Positions 13,614 to 25,574 of a stretch of DNA of 64,000 bases are shown here, piece by piece (within the stretch, counting starts at the first letter, position 1; each line of letters begins with the position of its first letter). The DNA comes from Geosiphon pyriformis. Its lineage: Eukaryota > Glomeromycota > Glomeromycetes > Archaeosporales > Geosiphonaceae. The DNA lies in contig JAAOMT010000664.1 in NCBI GenBank assembly GCA_016748015.1, forward strand, positions 366,786-430,785. Direction: 5' to 3'. The notes beneath the pieces were generated by a model, which was given only the letters and a program-made list of their open reading frames with translations, was not told the DNA's origin and ran no database searches. The position numbers were made by a program, and so were the translations under genes.

Positions 13614-15478
13614 TAAGAAAGAGGCAGAGGAAGAGCACCACCTGTCAAAGCCAAACCATTCAAGTGTGCTGAAAGAATTATGACCAAAGCAAAAAGACCT
13701 TTCAACATATTTTCCAATTTTACAATCTCAGATGAGGCAGTTGAATCCAGAATGGCAGCAGTCTTGTCACTAGTGGCATTACCCGAACTCACTCCCATCA
13801 CTATATTCTCCCCTTGATTTTGTGATGAGGAGATTACCAGCAGCTGACATCCAGGGCTAGGCTGGGAAACTGCCAGCACAAATGATTCTAACCTCTTAAC
13901 CAACTTACCAATTTGTCTTGTAAGGCTGACAAGACTGCTTTCAATGTGAACCAAACATTTTTCCAAATCATCTGCAGTAGAAGAGAGAGATTTACCAACA
14001 TTGTCAGAACCAAGAAGCAAACCAGCACCATGAGAATTGCACACTGGAGGAGCACCAACAACTAATGCCCAGGTCTTATCACTAAAGTCAATGGACAAGA
14101 AATGAGCACGGATTTTCAAGCATAGATAGTCACCAATCTGACCTAATCCTGAGCAGAAAGAGATGCCTTTCTGCCTCTCAGGGTTGAACCAACCTTAACT
14201 GAAACACAATTGAGAGATATGTAACCAAAAAGACCACAGACCGAACACAGTGTCAAAGAGAGACGGAACCAGCAAAGGCCAATTTCCTTTATAATTGGAG
14301 TTGCAGCCATTGCACTAACCAGATCAAATTCAGACCTGAAGCAAACAGTAGCACAGCAAGCACAGGCATAGTTAACAGGATTACAATCAATAACACATGT
14401 TTTCCCACCAACCAAACCAATGAAATCCTAAAGGTCATGAGCATTTGTTCTCATAGGAAGAGTGTATAGCAGTGTCCTGAATTTGTCTCTGGAATCCCAT
14501 GTCTGTTTGTTAACATCGGCTCTAGTTACACGTACTGCATCCTTTCCAATGAGGATAGACTATTTGGATGCCAAAAAATCAGCCTGAATCTGATCTTCTA
14601 ATTTGATAATCACTTTTTGCCACAGACCCACGAGTTGCATCTTGATCGACTTAATCAATCCAAACTCGGACACAGCAGCACACACAGCCTCCACAGAAGT
14701 TCCTACAGGAATTTCTTTTATCACAATTGCCTGATCCATATGGTTGTTTAAAGGATGCTTGAGATCGGTGTTTACCATAACACCATGATTATTTGCCAAT
14801 TTCTTGGCAGCCATCATTGCCTTTTCTGAAGTGAAAGTCACACAAATAATTCCACCAAATTTTGAGGGAGTAGAAGCCCCCCCAAAACCATTCACACTTG
14901 AAAAAATTTTCCTGATAAAACTCAATTTTTCCTGAGAGGACTTCCCAGTGATGGTCACAAAATCAATATCTAAAACAAAGGATTTGCAAACAGATACTTA
15001 AACAGTCGGTTTGATAGGTAGAGGGAGTGGGAGAAGAGAGAAATTGTCTAACACGTCATTATCTGTATTGACAGTACCATAATCAATTACACCCAGAGGC
15101 TTCCCTAACATCTTTTTGGTCTTTACACATAAACCCTTTGGTGTCTGATTAGGATCCTCTTCCATAAAAGCACCACCCTTACCATAGTCAATACTGGTTT
15201 CTTTAACCAAGCACTCCTCTTTCATGTTAATACTCTCAGACTCAGTAGTGTCACCTGTCTCAGAACTTCATGAACGAGCACCAGGAGCTTCAGCAACAAT
15301 TTTTCTATTATCAATACCCTCTGCCAATACACCTTCCTTCCTCTTCTTTCTTGACACAACTGTCTTGAAACCACTCTCAGAACCAGAAACTTTAATAGTC
15401 TTCTTTATAACAGCAATAACAGAGCCAACAGTGGCCTTGTAATCAAAGAACAGTTTTGATTTATTATACTAAATAATA
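13613..15478 (-). pseudogene. LINE-1 ORF1: RRM-like, zinc-knuckle nucleic-acid-binding protein
   Basis: The frame starts near 15478 (segment YNKSKLFFDYKATVG) and runs to the TAA at 13613-13615, with in-frame stops and gaps between open pieces (15225-14998, 14958-14560, 14415-14143, 14119-13613). The middle (14958-14560) has the spacing of an RRM-like fold, with segments GGIICVTFTSEKA and IKSIKMQLVGLWQK. Near 14240 is a zinc knuckle CSVCGLFGYISLNC in which the usual His is Tyr, a C-to-T change (CAC/CAT to TAC/TAT). ORF1 proteins of this kind bind the element RNA. The last codons overlap ORF2 (see finding). Inactive as it stands. Confidence 0.8.
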
Positions 15479-15552
15479 AAAAAACTTCTTTCGAAAAAAC
15501 TTTTAACTCTTTTTTGGAAATTTTGGATGAAGGAGAGAAAGAAGTTTTTTTT

Positions 15553-16991
15553 ACATTTTTTTTGGCATAAAAAAATATAAGATATAATTAGTTTTTTATA
15601 AATAATATATATTTAAAATATTTTTTGCCAAATAAATTTACAAAAACAGATATATTATATTTTAAAACAAAGTATTTAAAGTAATTATATTTATTACAGT
15701 AAACTAAATTCAATTTAATTCAAAAAAAATTAACACTATTAAATACAAAAATAATACAAAATATTTAATTTAAATTTATTTTAAATTTAAAATAAACAAT
15801 TATATAATAAAGTTTAATATTTATAATAAATAATCTATTAATAACACAAATTTTTTTATTCATTCTATTTAATAGTAAACCCAAATTATATACAGTTATT
15901 CTTATAAACAATATAAATAATAATATTTTAAACCAATATTTAAAATTCTAAGTTATATAATTTATAATAGTTTTTGGTTATATATAAGTTTTTTTAATTA
16001 ATATAAACTATTTAGATGTCAAAATATTAGCTTAATCTAATTTAACAAATTTTATCATAGCTTTCTGTTATAATTTAATAAACTGCAATTAAATTGATAT
16101 TATTCAATTATATTTAAATAAGACCAAAATAATTTTTTTTTAATTATATCTAAAAGAATTTTTTTTACTATCACAATTTAATCTAAATGAAATTTATATT
16201 TTTTAAAATCATTATTAATTTAAATATTATTTTTGTTAACCAATAATACTGTTTGCTTTAAATTATTTTTTGATATAAATATAAATTAAATGATTTTTTT
16301 AAACTTTAAGAAAATAGTAATCCTTTAAATCATTTATTTTTATTTTTAGAAAGAAATTAAAAGAAAAAAAAGTCATTTTTTTTTAATATCAAAGTTGTAA
16401 AAAAAACTGTTATTAATATATTTAATTTTGAATGTTTTAGAAGTTTAAAAACTTTTTGTTTTTATTGTCAACATTATATCTAATATTAAAAATTAAAAAA
16501 GTTTTTTTAGTATTATTTAAGTTTGTATTTATATTTTTAAATTAATTAATATTATATATAAGTAGCTTATATTTTAAATTTATTTTATTATTAAAATGTT
16601 TTATTTTGTTAATAAACATTTTTAATTTTTATATTAAATTATTATTAATAAAAACTAAAATAATATCTTTAGCTAACTTTTTTTGTTTATAATATTACTA
16701 ATAATAATTATTAAAGCAATAATAAAAAAATTTGTAATTAATAAATATTAAAAAAAAACAATACTAATAAATTAAATAAAACAAAAAACAAAAAAATTTT
16801 TTTTATAACTTTTTATAATATATTTTATTTAACAAGATAATAAAAAATTGTAAATATTGATAAACATAAACTTATTTAATATACAATAAATTTTTTTTAA
16901 TATAATTTTAAGTATAAAATTAAACAACCAAATATATTTTTTATAATTAATTATTAAATCTTAAACAAAATTAATATTACAAATATTATGT
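15553..16991. other. A+T-rich stretch with a ghost LINE ORF1 fragment (about 15980-16480, minus)
   Basis: Mostly A/T without coding signal. Between about 15980 and 16480, the order of surviving words matches LINE-1 14540-14990 on the same strand: TTTAGATGTCAAAATATTAG against TTTGGATGCCAAAAAATCAG, then matching text for the RRM-like part of ORF1. Nearly every G/C of the better copies is A/T here. It is a very old LINE remnant, visible only by comparison with the younger copies. Confidence 0.6.
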
Positions 16992-18100
16992 TGTTACAGA
17001 TTAGAGTAACAAACTAATAGATAACAAAAAAAACAGGATTGTATGATGATAAAATAGATTAAAGAAGAATTTAACTTTTAAAGAACAAATTAAATGAGTA
17101 TAGATTTAATATGTAAAATCAATCTCATAAAATATCTTAGTTACTAATTTTTTCAAAAGATAATCAGAAAATTTGAAAATAAAAGAATAGTTTGTACTTT
17201 TAACAAATAATAATATACTAATATAATTTTATGTCTTATATTAGTGCTTTTAGAATTTAATATTAGATATTAGATGTATTCTTTAGTTATATCTTATTTA
17301 ATAATCTTTAAATACTCTAATTATATAATTCAGAAAAAGAGTGGGTAAATACTAACAAGTAATTTTTTATTTCAAAATGTTTAGATATTTGAAGATAAGA
17401 AAAAAAAAATAAGTAATAAAAAAAATTGAGATAATAGTTGTTATTTTATTTATTCTTAATCAATTGCTACATATTTTTCTATAGCTAAAAAACTTATCAC
17501 TTATATAGTTATTAAAAGTGATTAATAATCAGATCAATAATCAGGTTAATAATTAAATCAATAATTAAATTAATGGTCAAATTATTAATTACTATCTAAA
17601 AATAGGGTGGTTAATTATGTGACATCAATAATTAATACAAATAATAATTAAAAAAAACTATAAATTTTAACCATAATATCATCTTCTTTAAAGAAATTGA
17701 GCTTTAATAAAATCAAGCTATTAATGGGATATTCTATTTAATATATTTTATTTAACTCAAAGCTAACTAGTTTGTTAAAGTTTTTTGTAAATAAGGTATA
17801 TAATATCTAAAGTTGTTTTCTTTATAAATTTTATATCTTCTATAATTTTATTAAGTTAACTATAAAACTCTAATTGTTTTTCATATGACAAATTTTTGTC
17901 TATGGACAAAATTTTTTTAATTGTTTTTCCAAGTATATTGAAAGATAATAATATGCTTATTGTTATGCTTTTAAATATATATTTATCTATTTTACTACCA
18001 ATTTTTTTTTCTGGTAATGGTTTTCTTTGGTCTAATAACAGTATGTGTTTTATTGTTATTAGTATTATTTATAGAAAAAAAGTACAAAAAAAAAATAAAA
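16992..18100 (-). mobile_element. Decayed Gypsy-A-type remnant: 3' LTR (16992-17678) plus adjoining pol end
   Basis: 16992-17678 begins TGTTACAGATTAGAGTAAC and follows the Gypsy-A LTR (31918-32559) word for word, but is A+T-shifted and slightly longer (687 against 642 bp). It ends ATAATA, where the young copy has GTAACA. 17679-18100 continues as the inside of the same element on the minus strand: the polypurine region, then the post-integrase ORF area, parallel to 32560-33010. The right end is lost where it meets the next relic. The readable frame at 17896-18111 on the plus strand is the antisense of this ORF and not a gene. Confidence 0.75.
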
Positions 18101-18104
18101 AAAA

Positions 18105-19478
18105 CAGATAGTAAAAATAGGCCAATAAAAAAATAGTATTTAATAAGTTAATTTTCAGTGACTTTAAATATTGTAATAATTGTAATTTTATTTATAATTT
18201 ACTATTATGTATAATCTATTTAATTTCTAAAGAGAAAAAACCAATTAGTAAGTACATTTTGGAATCAGAATTGAAATTTAATTGCAATTCAGACTTTAAT
18301 AATAATGACAACAACAGTTTAACTCCATTTACAATAACAATAATAACAACAACAATAATTTAAACTCTAATTACAGCTTCAAACAATATATCGCATTTTT
18401 AAATCTTTTAAAAGAGCAAAAACTTAAATGATTTAACAATAATAATAAAGATATTATGCCAAAATATACATATTATGCCAGAATATTCATATAATACTAA
18501 CACAAAATTTGATCTCAAATATCCAAAAAAAACTACCATTAGATTGAAACTTTACTTGTATACTAATATAAATTTAGAAGATTTAGAAGATCTTAACAGA
18601 GCTTTATATTAAAAAAAAGAATAATGTTACTTATAGAAAGTAAAAATTATAATAATAAGTAAAATAGCCAATCAGAAATAGACATAATAAAAAAAGAAAT
18701 TCTAAGATTTTTTTTAAGAAATTGCAGAATTTCAGAATTTTTCTCAAGAAATTACAGGATTTTAAGAAATCTCATATAATATAAATTATATATATATAGT
18801 AAAAATATTAAAAGCAGAAAAAATAATTTCAGAAAAATTTAATAAAATAAATAAAATTAAATTTAGTTTAAAATCAATAATATTTCTTTCTTTAAAAAAT
18901 AATTTTCTATAACTTGAAGTAGAATTATTCTTATATTAATAAAATTATTTATTATCATTCAATTCATATTATTATTATTACTTGATTAAAAAAATATTAA
19001 TTACTTCTATATTATCAACATTTTATGTTAATAAAATTCAATACTTAATCATACTAAACCAATAGTTCTTGATCATGACTATTGACAAAATATTAATTTT
19101 TTATTTTTTTATATTATTTTTTATTTATTTTTTATTTATTTTCTTTTGTTTTATTTTTTTGTTATTTACTAATTAATTAAAAAGATTAAGCACTGTATAT
19201 TTGACATCAAAAATAGTCTAATAAGAGACCTGAAAACAAGAGTAGAAATTTAAGAATAGCTTACCAGAAAGACATAACTGTCAAAATAAACTGGCCACTA
19301 CACTAAAAAAAGAAATTTACAGAAAAAACCATTAATTAAATCTCTATTTATTATACAAAAAACTTAACCAAAATCTTTAAACTCCAAAATTTTCAGAAAT
19401 TACAGATATTTCTAGCTATTAAACACTAAATTATGAGTTTGTTATTTGTTTTAATACCCCAAATAATTACTTATAACA
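18105..19478 (+). mobile_element. Decayed Gypsy-B-type remnant: Cys-rich/dUTPase fragment and 3' LTR (18625-19478)
   Basis: 18130-18600 matches Gypsy-B 29205-29640 in order: first the CNxCNL-like segment, then an Asp/Asn-rich stretch (18290-18360), then the start of the dUTPase domain (18475-18570; NTNTKFDLKYP corresponds to motif 1). It then jumps to the purine-rich 3' end (AGAGCTTTATATT) and an LTR from TGTTACTTATAG (18625) to TTATAACA (19478). So the RT and integrase part has been deleted. It shows that the dUTPase arrangement is old in this family. Confidence 0.7.
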
Positions 19479-19559
19479 ATGCCCATATTATATTTTCTTA
19501 ATATTAGCTTAAGTGGTTTTTATTATTGTTTTGAGCTGAATTTTTAGTCAAAAAGTTTA

Positions 19560-21075
19560 AAAAAAAATTACATTTACCCTTTTTTTATATAAATTTATTA
19601 TTAATTTTATTAGTTATAACTTAATTTTTTTAATAGCTTTTTGCTATTATCTTTAATAATATTACAAATAATAATGCTTTTATAAAAGAGTTAGTAAGAA
19701 AATTAGAAGAAAAAAACATTCAATAAAACTTAAAAAATTTTCAATTTTAATGCTTTAATTATCTTTTAAACTTGGCAGTACAGATAGTTTTAAATAAAAT
19801 AAAAGATAATTTTTTCAAGATATTTGTTAAAAACCCAAACTGAATATATTTATCTGAAATTTTTTTAATATAAACTTTGCATAAATTAAAGATTAGAAAA
19901 CTTAACTTTGTAATTTGTACTTTACTTTAATGTTTTAAACTCCTTGAATACACCTGTAATATATGTTAAATTAAATACTATAAACCTATTTTAAATTGTT
20001 TCATTTAATAAAATTTTACTTATAACATAATTAGAAATAGATTATCTTTTAAATTGGAAGATTATTTATTATTAATTTTGTATATTTTAAATACAAAAAT
20101 TTTAACTGTAAATTATAGACATTAAACACCCTTATTAGTACTCATATTGACTTTTATCAATATATTATTTTACATAATTAATAGACTGTTTTAATAAAAT
20201 TACTAAATTTCTTGAATTATTTAAGAATATTATGTCAAAATATTAGCCAGTTTAAATAATACTGTCTTTTCAATTATTCTCTTCTTTAATATTATTCTTA
20301 ATTATGTCGAAAACACAGTTGATAATAATAAATCTGGTAAAGTATTATAATTTTGATTGTATTTATTTAGTTATTTATTTAACATATTTAATATTAGATC
20401 TATTATTTGTTGCAGCAGTTAGGGCAGCAAGAGAAAAATTAATTGAATATTACTTTAAAATAAATACAACTGTAATACTTTATATTGTATTGAATTTAAG
20501 AAAAAATTTTATTATTTTACAAAAAAAAATTTTTTGGATGATAATATTAATAAAATAAAAGAATTGTAAGTTATTAATTTATTTAAATAGTTTTATTTTT
20601 TAATTTTTACATAATAAATAAATCTTTAGAATATGTACTTTCTTTGAAACAAAGTACATACTAAACATTATACCAACATTAAATAACAGTTTTTTGTTGA
20701 ATAACAATTTTAATAATACTATAGTATTAGTTACATAATTTATATTAGAGACAAACTTGATAAAATTAATTATTATATTTCTGAAAAAATGGCCAATAGA
20801 AAAATAAATATAATGGTATAATAAAGATATATTAAAAAAAATATTTATTTAAATTAAATATTTTATTAATAATTTAATATTTAAACATATCAAACACAAT
20901 TTTCTTGTTTTATATGTATGGCTCATAATTATTTAACAATCTAAGAATTATTTGTTGTTACTGAACATGCTTTTTCTACAGGTAAAAATATAATTATAGA
21001 TATAAGATCTTATTTAGTGTCTAAAATTATAAGAACAACATAGTGTTTTTAATTATGGATGTAAAAACTATTGAA
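19560..21075 (+). pseudogene. hAT-family DNA transposase relic
   Basis: Broken plus-strand reading that keeps the order of a hAT transposase. About 19655-19810: NNNAFIKELVRKLEEKNIQ, then NLKNFQF.CFNYLLNLAVQ, the segment around the conserved C..H/N.LNL. About 20400-20560: VRAAREKLIEYYFKI and YIVLNLRKNF. About 20935-21060: EHAFSTGKNIIIDIRSYL, the C-terminal dimerisation segment (usually PAEQAFS.GKN...R..L). Many stops and frame breaks; very A+T-shifted. No terminal inverted repeats or 8-bp target duplication could be identified. Without a start or catalytic residues it is surely inactive. Confidence 0.65.
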
Positions 21076-21114
21076 AAAAAATTAAATAATAATATAATAT
21101 AATATAATATTTTT

Positions 21115-21310
21115 AATAGTTGAATCTGAACATGTTTATAAACTTCGAACTGAATTTGAACCAAACTTGTTACATGTATTTGAATTCAGTTTAAGTTCAA
21201 TAATTTTAAGTTTGGTTTAAGTTTAAGCTCAAAATTTTCCCAAATTTTCTGTTCAAGTTTAGTTTAGTTCAGTAATTTAATTAAACTTAAACCAAACTGA
21301 ACCAAACATC
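21115..21310. repeat. Degenerate GAACC-AAACTT / TTTGGTTTAAG repeat block
   Basis: About 190 bp built from imperfect short units on both strands (TTGAACCAAACTTG, AGTTTGGTTTAAG, CAAGTTTAGTTTAGTTCAG, TAAACCAAACTGAACC). The block is partly palindromic overall. It lies between the hAT relic and LINE-X and could be a transposon end or a minisatellite. Confidence 0.5.
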
Positions 21311-22455
21311 AGAACTTTAGTTAAAAAAAAGTGTCTAAACCCAAATTTTTGTTATTTATCTTGGCCAGCAGATTCATAATTATATCTAATAAATTGTTTA
21401 TTTTATTTTCAAATCTTTTAATAGTAAATTGATCCAAAAATCTTACTTTTACTATAGTCTTACCACTAGTGACTACACCTAAACTCTTATTTATTACTAT
21501 ATCTATTCTTTAATTCTATAATAAAGAAATTACCAACAGTTAATATTCAAAGTTAAGCTGAAAAGCTATTGGTTTAAGTACATCTAATCTTTTAGCCAGC
21601 TTGTTAATTTACTCTATAAGGCTAGTAAGACTGCATTCAAGAGCAACAAACCTATTATTTATTTTCAAAGAAATCAGCAGAAAAGATTTAACATCCAAAA
21701 ATAAACCAGTACCAAAAAAAATCAAAAGTACTATATAAAAGTAAAACTATTAGCAATTTAAGCCCAAGTTTTTCCACCAAATGAAACTGAACAAACAATT
21801 GGCATCTGTTTTTTTATATATATTTGCCAAACAAATCTAATCCTGAAAGTTAACCACCCACTTATTATGTTTAGCCAAATTCTTATCTATTAAACACATA
21901 TTAAAAACATAGTCAAATTGTTTGTACTAAGTACAATAGACCAAAAAAAGACCAGCCCAATGTAGATTTACACTCTTAAAAACTGAAATAGAACTAATAA
22001 CAGCTTTTTTTGATGTCTCATTAGCAAAACAAACCACAACATATTTGTTATATATGTAAGAAACTGAATTGTAGTCAATAGAACAAATTTTTCTATTATA
22101 TGATTCTAACAAACCAGAAAAATTATAAGCAGTAGTACCAATTGGCAAAATATACAGCAAAGTTTAATACTAATCTTTAAATATTTACATTTGTTTATTA
22201 TTAATAGTCTTTGCTACATAAACAAAGTTCTTTCTTATAAGAACAGACTACTTGACTACAATTAAATTAGTAATTTTAACTGACTTAAACTCTATCAAGA
22301 CTTTTTCCAAAGACCAATAAATTGTATTTTAATTGATATAATCTTACCAAATTTGGAAAAAACTGATTTTACAACTGATTTAAGAAAATTGACTGGAATC
22401 TCTTTGACAATTATTTTTTAATTTATATAGTTGTTTGTTTTTTTAATTTTTTTTT
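21311..22455 (-). mobile_element. LINE-X relic, 3'-side part (ORF1 middle and C-terminus)
   Basis: Minus-strand LINE ORF1 with many breaks. 22440-22190 matches the RRM-like part (segment IVKEIPVNFLKSVVKSVFSKFGK by conceptual reading). 22160-21927 matches the part after it (segment KICSIDYNSVSYIYNKYVVVCF). 21800-21470 matches the C-terminal ORF1 part (13800-14060 of LINE-1). It continues exactly where the fragment at 56976-57715 stops, so the two are one older element split by LINE-2. It ends at 22455, where a TTAATTTTTTTT word is shared with 56976-56987. Confidence 0.75.
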
Positions 22456-24668
22456 ATTCAGTTTAATAAGTACAGCCCAATCATTATCTAGTATACAAAG
22501 TCAAAACTGTAGACCCCAGCTAGACATGATTTATGTATTTACTACATATAACTAATTACTCAAACTAATTAAAACAACATTACACACTTATATAAACCAA
22601 GACCATATTATTCAAACCAAAAAAAAACAAACAAGGCTTATGGAAACCAAAACTGACTTCAAAAGAATCATCAATACCAATCAACCTAATCACACCATCC
22701 AACAAACCTTGCATTGAGCTACAACACACCACTGGCAATACTTCCAAATTACTGACCAAATTGTTCTTTTTTATGTTAGCTCTAAATCTGAATCTGAATC
22801 TCTACAACTCAAAACAGTGATGCACATCTATGTTTTACACAAAATCAATTAAAACCCATACAGTCTTTTTGTGATCCTCAAATATCCACATAGCTTCCTC
22901 AAACTACTTTACTAACACAAAGTCTTTGTAAAAAAGAACATATAAGCCAATATCAGATACACACAAAAGAAGATATTCTATGACTATAAAAGTAGTCAAA
23001 AGACGAGAACCAGCCAAAGATCTTTAAACTGACATACACTCAAACAAAATTTCCTTATGGAAAACAGATTCTTTGCTGCAAGTAAATACATGATTAGAGA
23101 ATTCAACTTTATTACAATGTAAACACAAAACACCAGAATAGCTCCTGTCATAAAGCCTTTTTCTAACTGTAATAGGCAGTCTGTCATACACAGTCTTTAT
23201 AAAATAGGAGTGCAAACCAGCCAAAGTTCTATTCATCAAACCAGACAGCATATCTGAATTTGAATGCCAAATGGTCACAGTTCTAATCCAATCAATATTA
23301 CAAACTGAAAAGCTATTCAGAATCTTAGAACCAAAACCAACTTCTCAGTATATGCAATTCACAGATCTAAAAATGTCCTGGAAAAAGTGCCAAACATTAC
23401 CAAAAATTGGCATGCCATTGGCCATCAAAAAGCATTCATGCATGTTAGTTGGCAGCAGCAAAAAAGAATAAGCAGAAATGCTTGCCAACGCATCTGCACA
23501 AACATTATCCAATACACCAGAGTGTTCTTTAACCTTAAACCAGCTTATAGAAATGTCTTTATAAACAACCAAATTTACAATATGTCTTTTTTCTATTTAA
23601 TAACAATTATAAAAATTAGGGCCATCCATTTCCAACTCCAAAACACATGCATGTAAAACAGCTTAACTGTCCAAGCACATCTCCATTAAACAAGAAGAAG
23701 ATACACATTCCAACACCAAGACAATAGCCTGCAACTCAGCCATTATAGAGAATAAAAGATCCACAACTCTAATCCCAATGCCTAATCCAATCTTAGGAAA
23801 AAATGCCATAGCATCTTCAGCCACATTAACAGAATCAAGTCCTTTCAAAGAGCTGTCCATAAAAACAAAAATAGAACCTAATCAAACCTCAAGCAGACTA
23901 TTCTTAACATCAAAAAATTGATTCAAAAGCAAAACATCATTGACATTTATTATAGAATTACTACTAGAAGATATTGACAAAAGAACTACATCATGAAAAA
24001 ATCTTAATACTAAGACAAATCAAGAAGACACAGGTCTTCTGAAATTCAGTTTTTTCTAATACTGGAATGTTTGCCAATTCAGGATTCTACTGTATTTGTC
24101 TAAAAGTCTGTTGTAGAAAACCACACCAAATCTTTTTAAAAAACTAACCCAATTATAATACAAAAAAGGCCTTAAAACACTAAAAACAAGATACTTGCCA
24201 GGACTAAAAAAAGCACAAGGCAAATTGTTTACCATAGAAATATTATTGTCCAAAAAAATACACACTATTCCAGCCAAAAAATTGTTGAAAAGACCAACAT
24301 GCAGCCTTACTGAATACTATAAGAGATTCAGAGAGACCCAATCCAAAACCTGCAAATCCAGAAAATGGTGTTCAAAAAGCTGACCAACAACCCCAAAAGC
24401 ATTAGAAAAATTAATAACAGAAACAGACTTTCCCTCAGCTTAAACTTGTTCAAATGTTTTTAGACCATATAGTAAGAAGTGATATAGCATCTTATTCAAA
24501 AAATTCCAGAATAAATCAGCTTTTAATTTGAAACTCTTTTTAACCAGAGCATTCCAGCACTAACAAACAGCAGAAAAAACAAAACTAAACTGAGTATGGT
24601 AGCTAACAATAGGCTAAAGAACAGCCAACACCAAATACAAGAATTGCTTGTCTGAAACAGCTTTATAT
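22456..24668 (-). pseudogene. LINE-2 ORF2, thumb, RNase H and zinc-finger piece
   Basis: 24668-24060 is the thumb/connection. 23860-23345 is the RNase H (MDSSLKGLDSVN, AELQAIVLVLEC, WFKVKEHSGVLDN). 23278-23024 is the C-terminal finger CLHCNKVEFSNHVFTC. The remaining 3' part and UTR run to 22456. Several stops at expected Trp/Gln codons. Confidence 0.75.
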
Positions 24669-25512
24669 TGTTACTTATAAAATATAGAAAATATATTAGC
24701 ATATAAATAAGCCAATCAGAAGTAGCCATAGTAAATATGGAATTCCAGGATTTCTTTTAGAGGAATTGCAGGATTCCAAGAATTTCAGGATTCTTGTGCA
24801 AGAAATTGCAGAATTCCAGAATTTCAAGATTTTTCTCAAAGGAATTGCAGAATTACAAAAATTCCAGGATTCCTGATGTGAAAAATTGAGAAATTGAGAA
24901 ATCTCAATTATGTATATATAGCAGTAGCATTAGAAGTAGAAAAGACAAACCTCTTAGTTTAGATATGAAAAAAACAACCTTTTACATCACAAATATTAAA
25001 TAAATAATTATTCGCTATCTTAATCCACTTTTACTATTAACACTTTATGATGATAGTAATTGATACTTAACACTACTGGAACAATAGCTCTTGATCACAG
25101 CTATTGACAGAATACTAATATGCAATTTGCCTTGGCTTATTTCTTTTATTTTCTTTTACTTTTTTTGTTATTTCTTTGAATTTAACTAATTAATTAAGAA
25201 TTAAGTGCTGAATTATTGATGTTAAGGATTGCCTGGTAAAAAATTCCTGTAAGTGGCTATAGCATGTAAAGGAATTATAGATTACTTACCAAAGAAGTAC
25301 TGGCCATCAAGCTGAAGAAAAAAATTGACAGAATTGTGATTCTGAGAAGCTACAGATAACCAACTATTAAATCTCTGTTTATTATACAAAGGATTCAACC
25401 CAAAACTTTTAGACAAACAACACTTGTAAATCCATCATCACAAATAAGCTTTTAAATACCAAGTTATAGGTTTTGTTATTTGATTTGAGACCCCAAATAA
25501 TTATTTGTAACA
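24669..25512 (+). repeat. Gypsy-B 5' LTR with U3 repeat array
   Basis: TGTTACTTATAA...TTTGTAACA, 844 bp. The U3 part (24731-24880) is an array of imperfect GGAATTGCAGGATTCC-like units. A tRNA primer site begins two bases inside the LTR (25515, TGGTGCTTCTTGTAAGG); it is complementary to a tRNA ending ...GCACCA. Confidence 0.88.
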
Positions 25513-25574
25513 TTTGGTGCTTCTTGTAAGGTATAATCCTACAAAGAACCAGCACCAACCACAATTATCCAAAA

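Larger units (their letters stand above)
8792..15552 (-). mobile_element. LINE-1: nearly full-length non-LTR retrotransposon with ORF1, AP endonuclease, RT and RNase H
   Basis: A 6.76-kb element read on the minus strand: A+T-rich 5' leader (about 15480-15552, starting near a run of A followed by CTTC), ORF1, ORF2, 3' UTR and an (AAAT)n tail. The flanks carry ACATTTTTTT at 8782-8791 and 15553-15562, a plausible target-site duplication of about 10 bp. Two other copies in the window (LINE-2, LINE-3) align along the whole length, which helps define the ends. It is the best preserved of the three: its stops are mainly TGA, TAG or TAA at expected Trp/Gln positions, and its RT active-site motif is intact (FVDD). 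Confidence 0.9.

Noticed and set aside
17896-18111. A small hydrophobic membrane protein on the plus strand.
   Set aside because: It is antisense to the decayed post-integrase ORF of a Gypsy-A remnant; hydrophobicity comes from T-rich codons.
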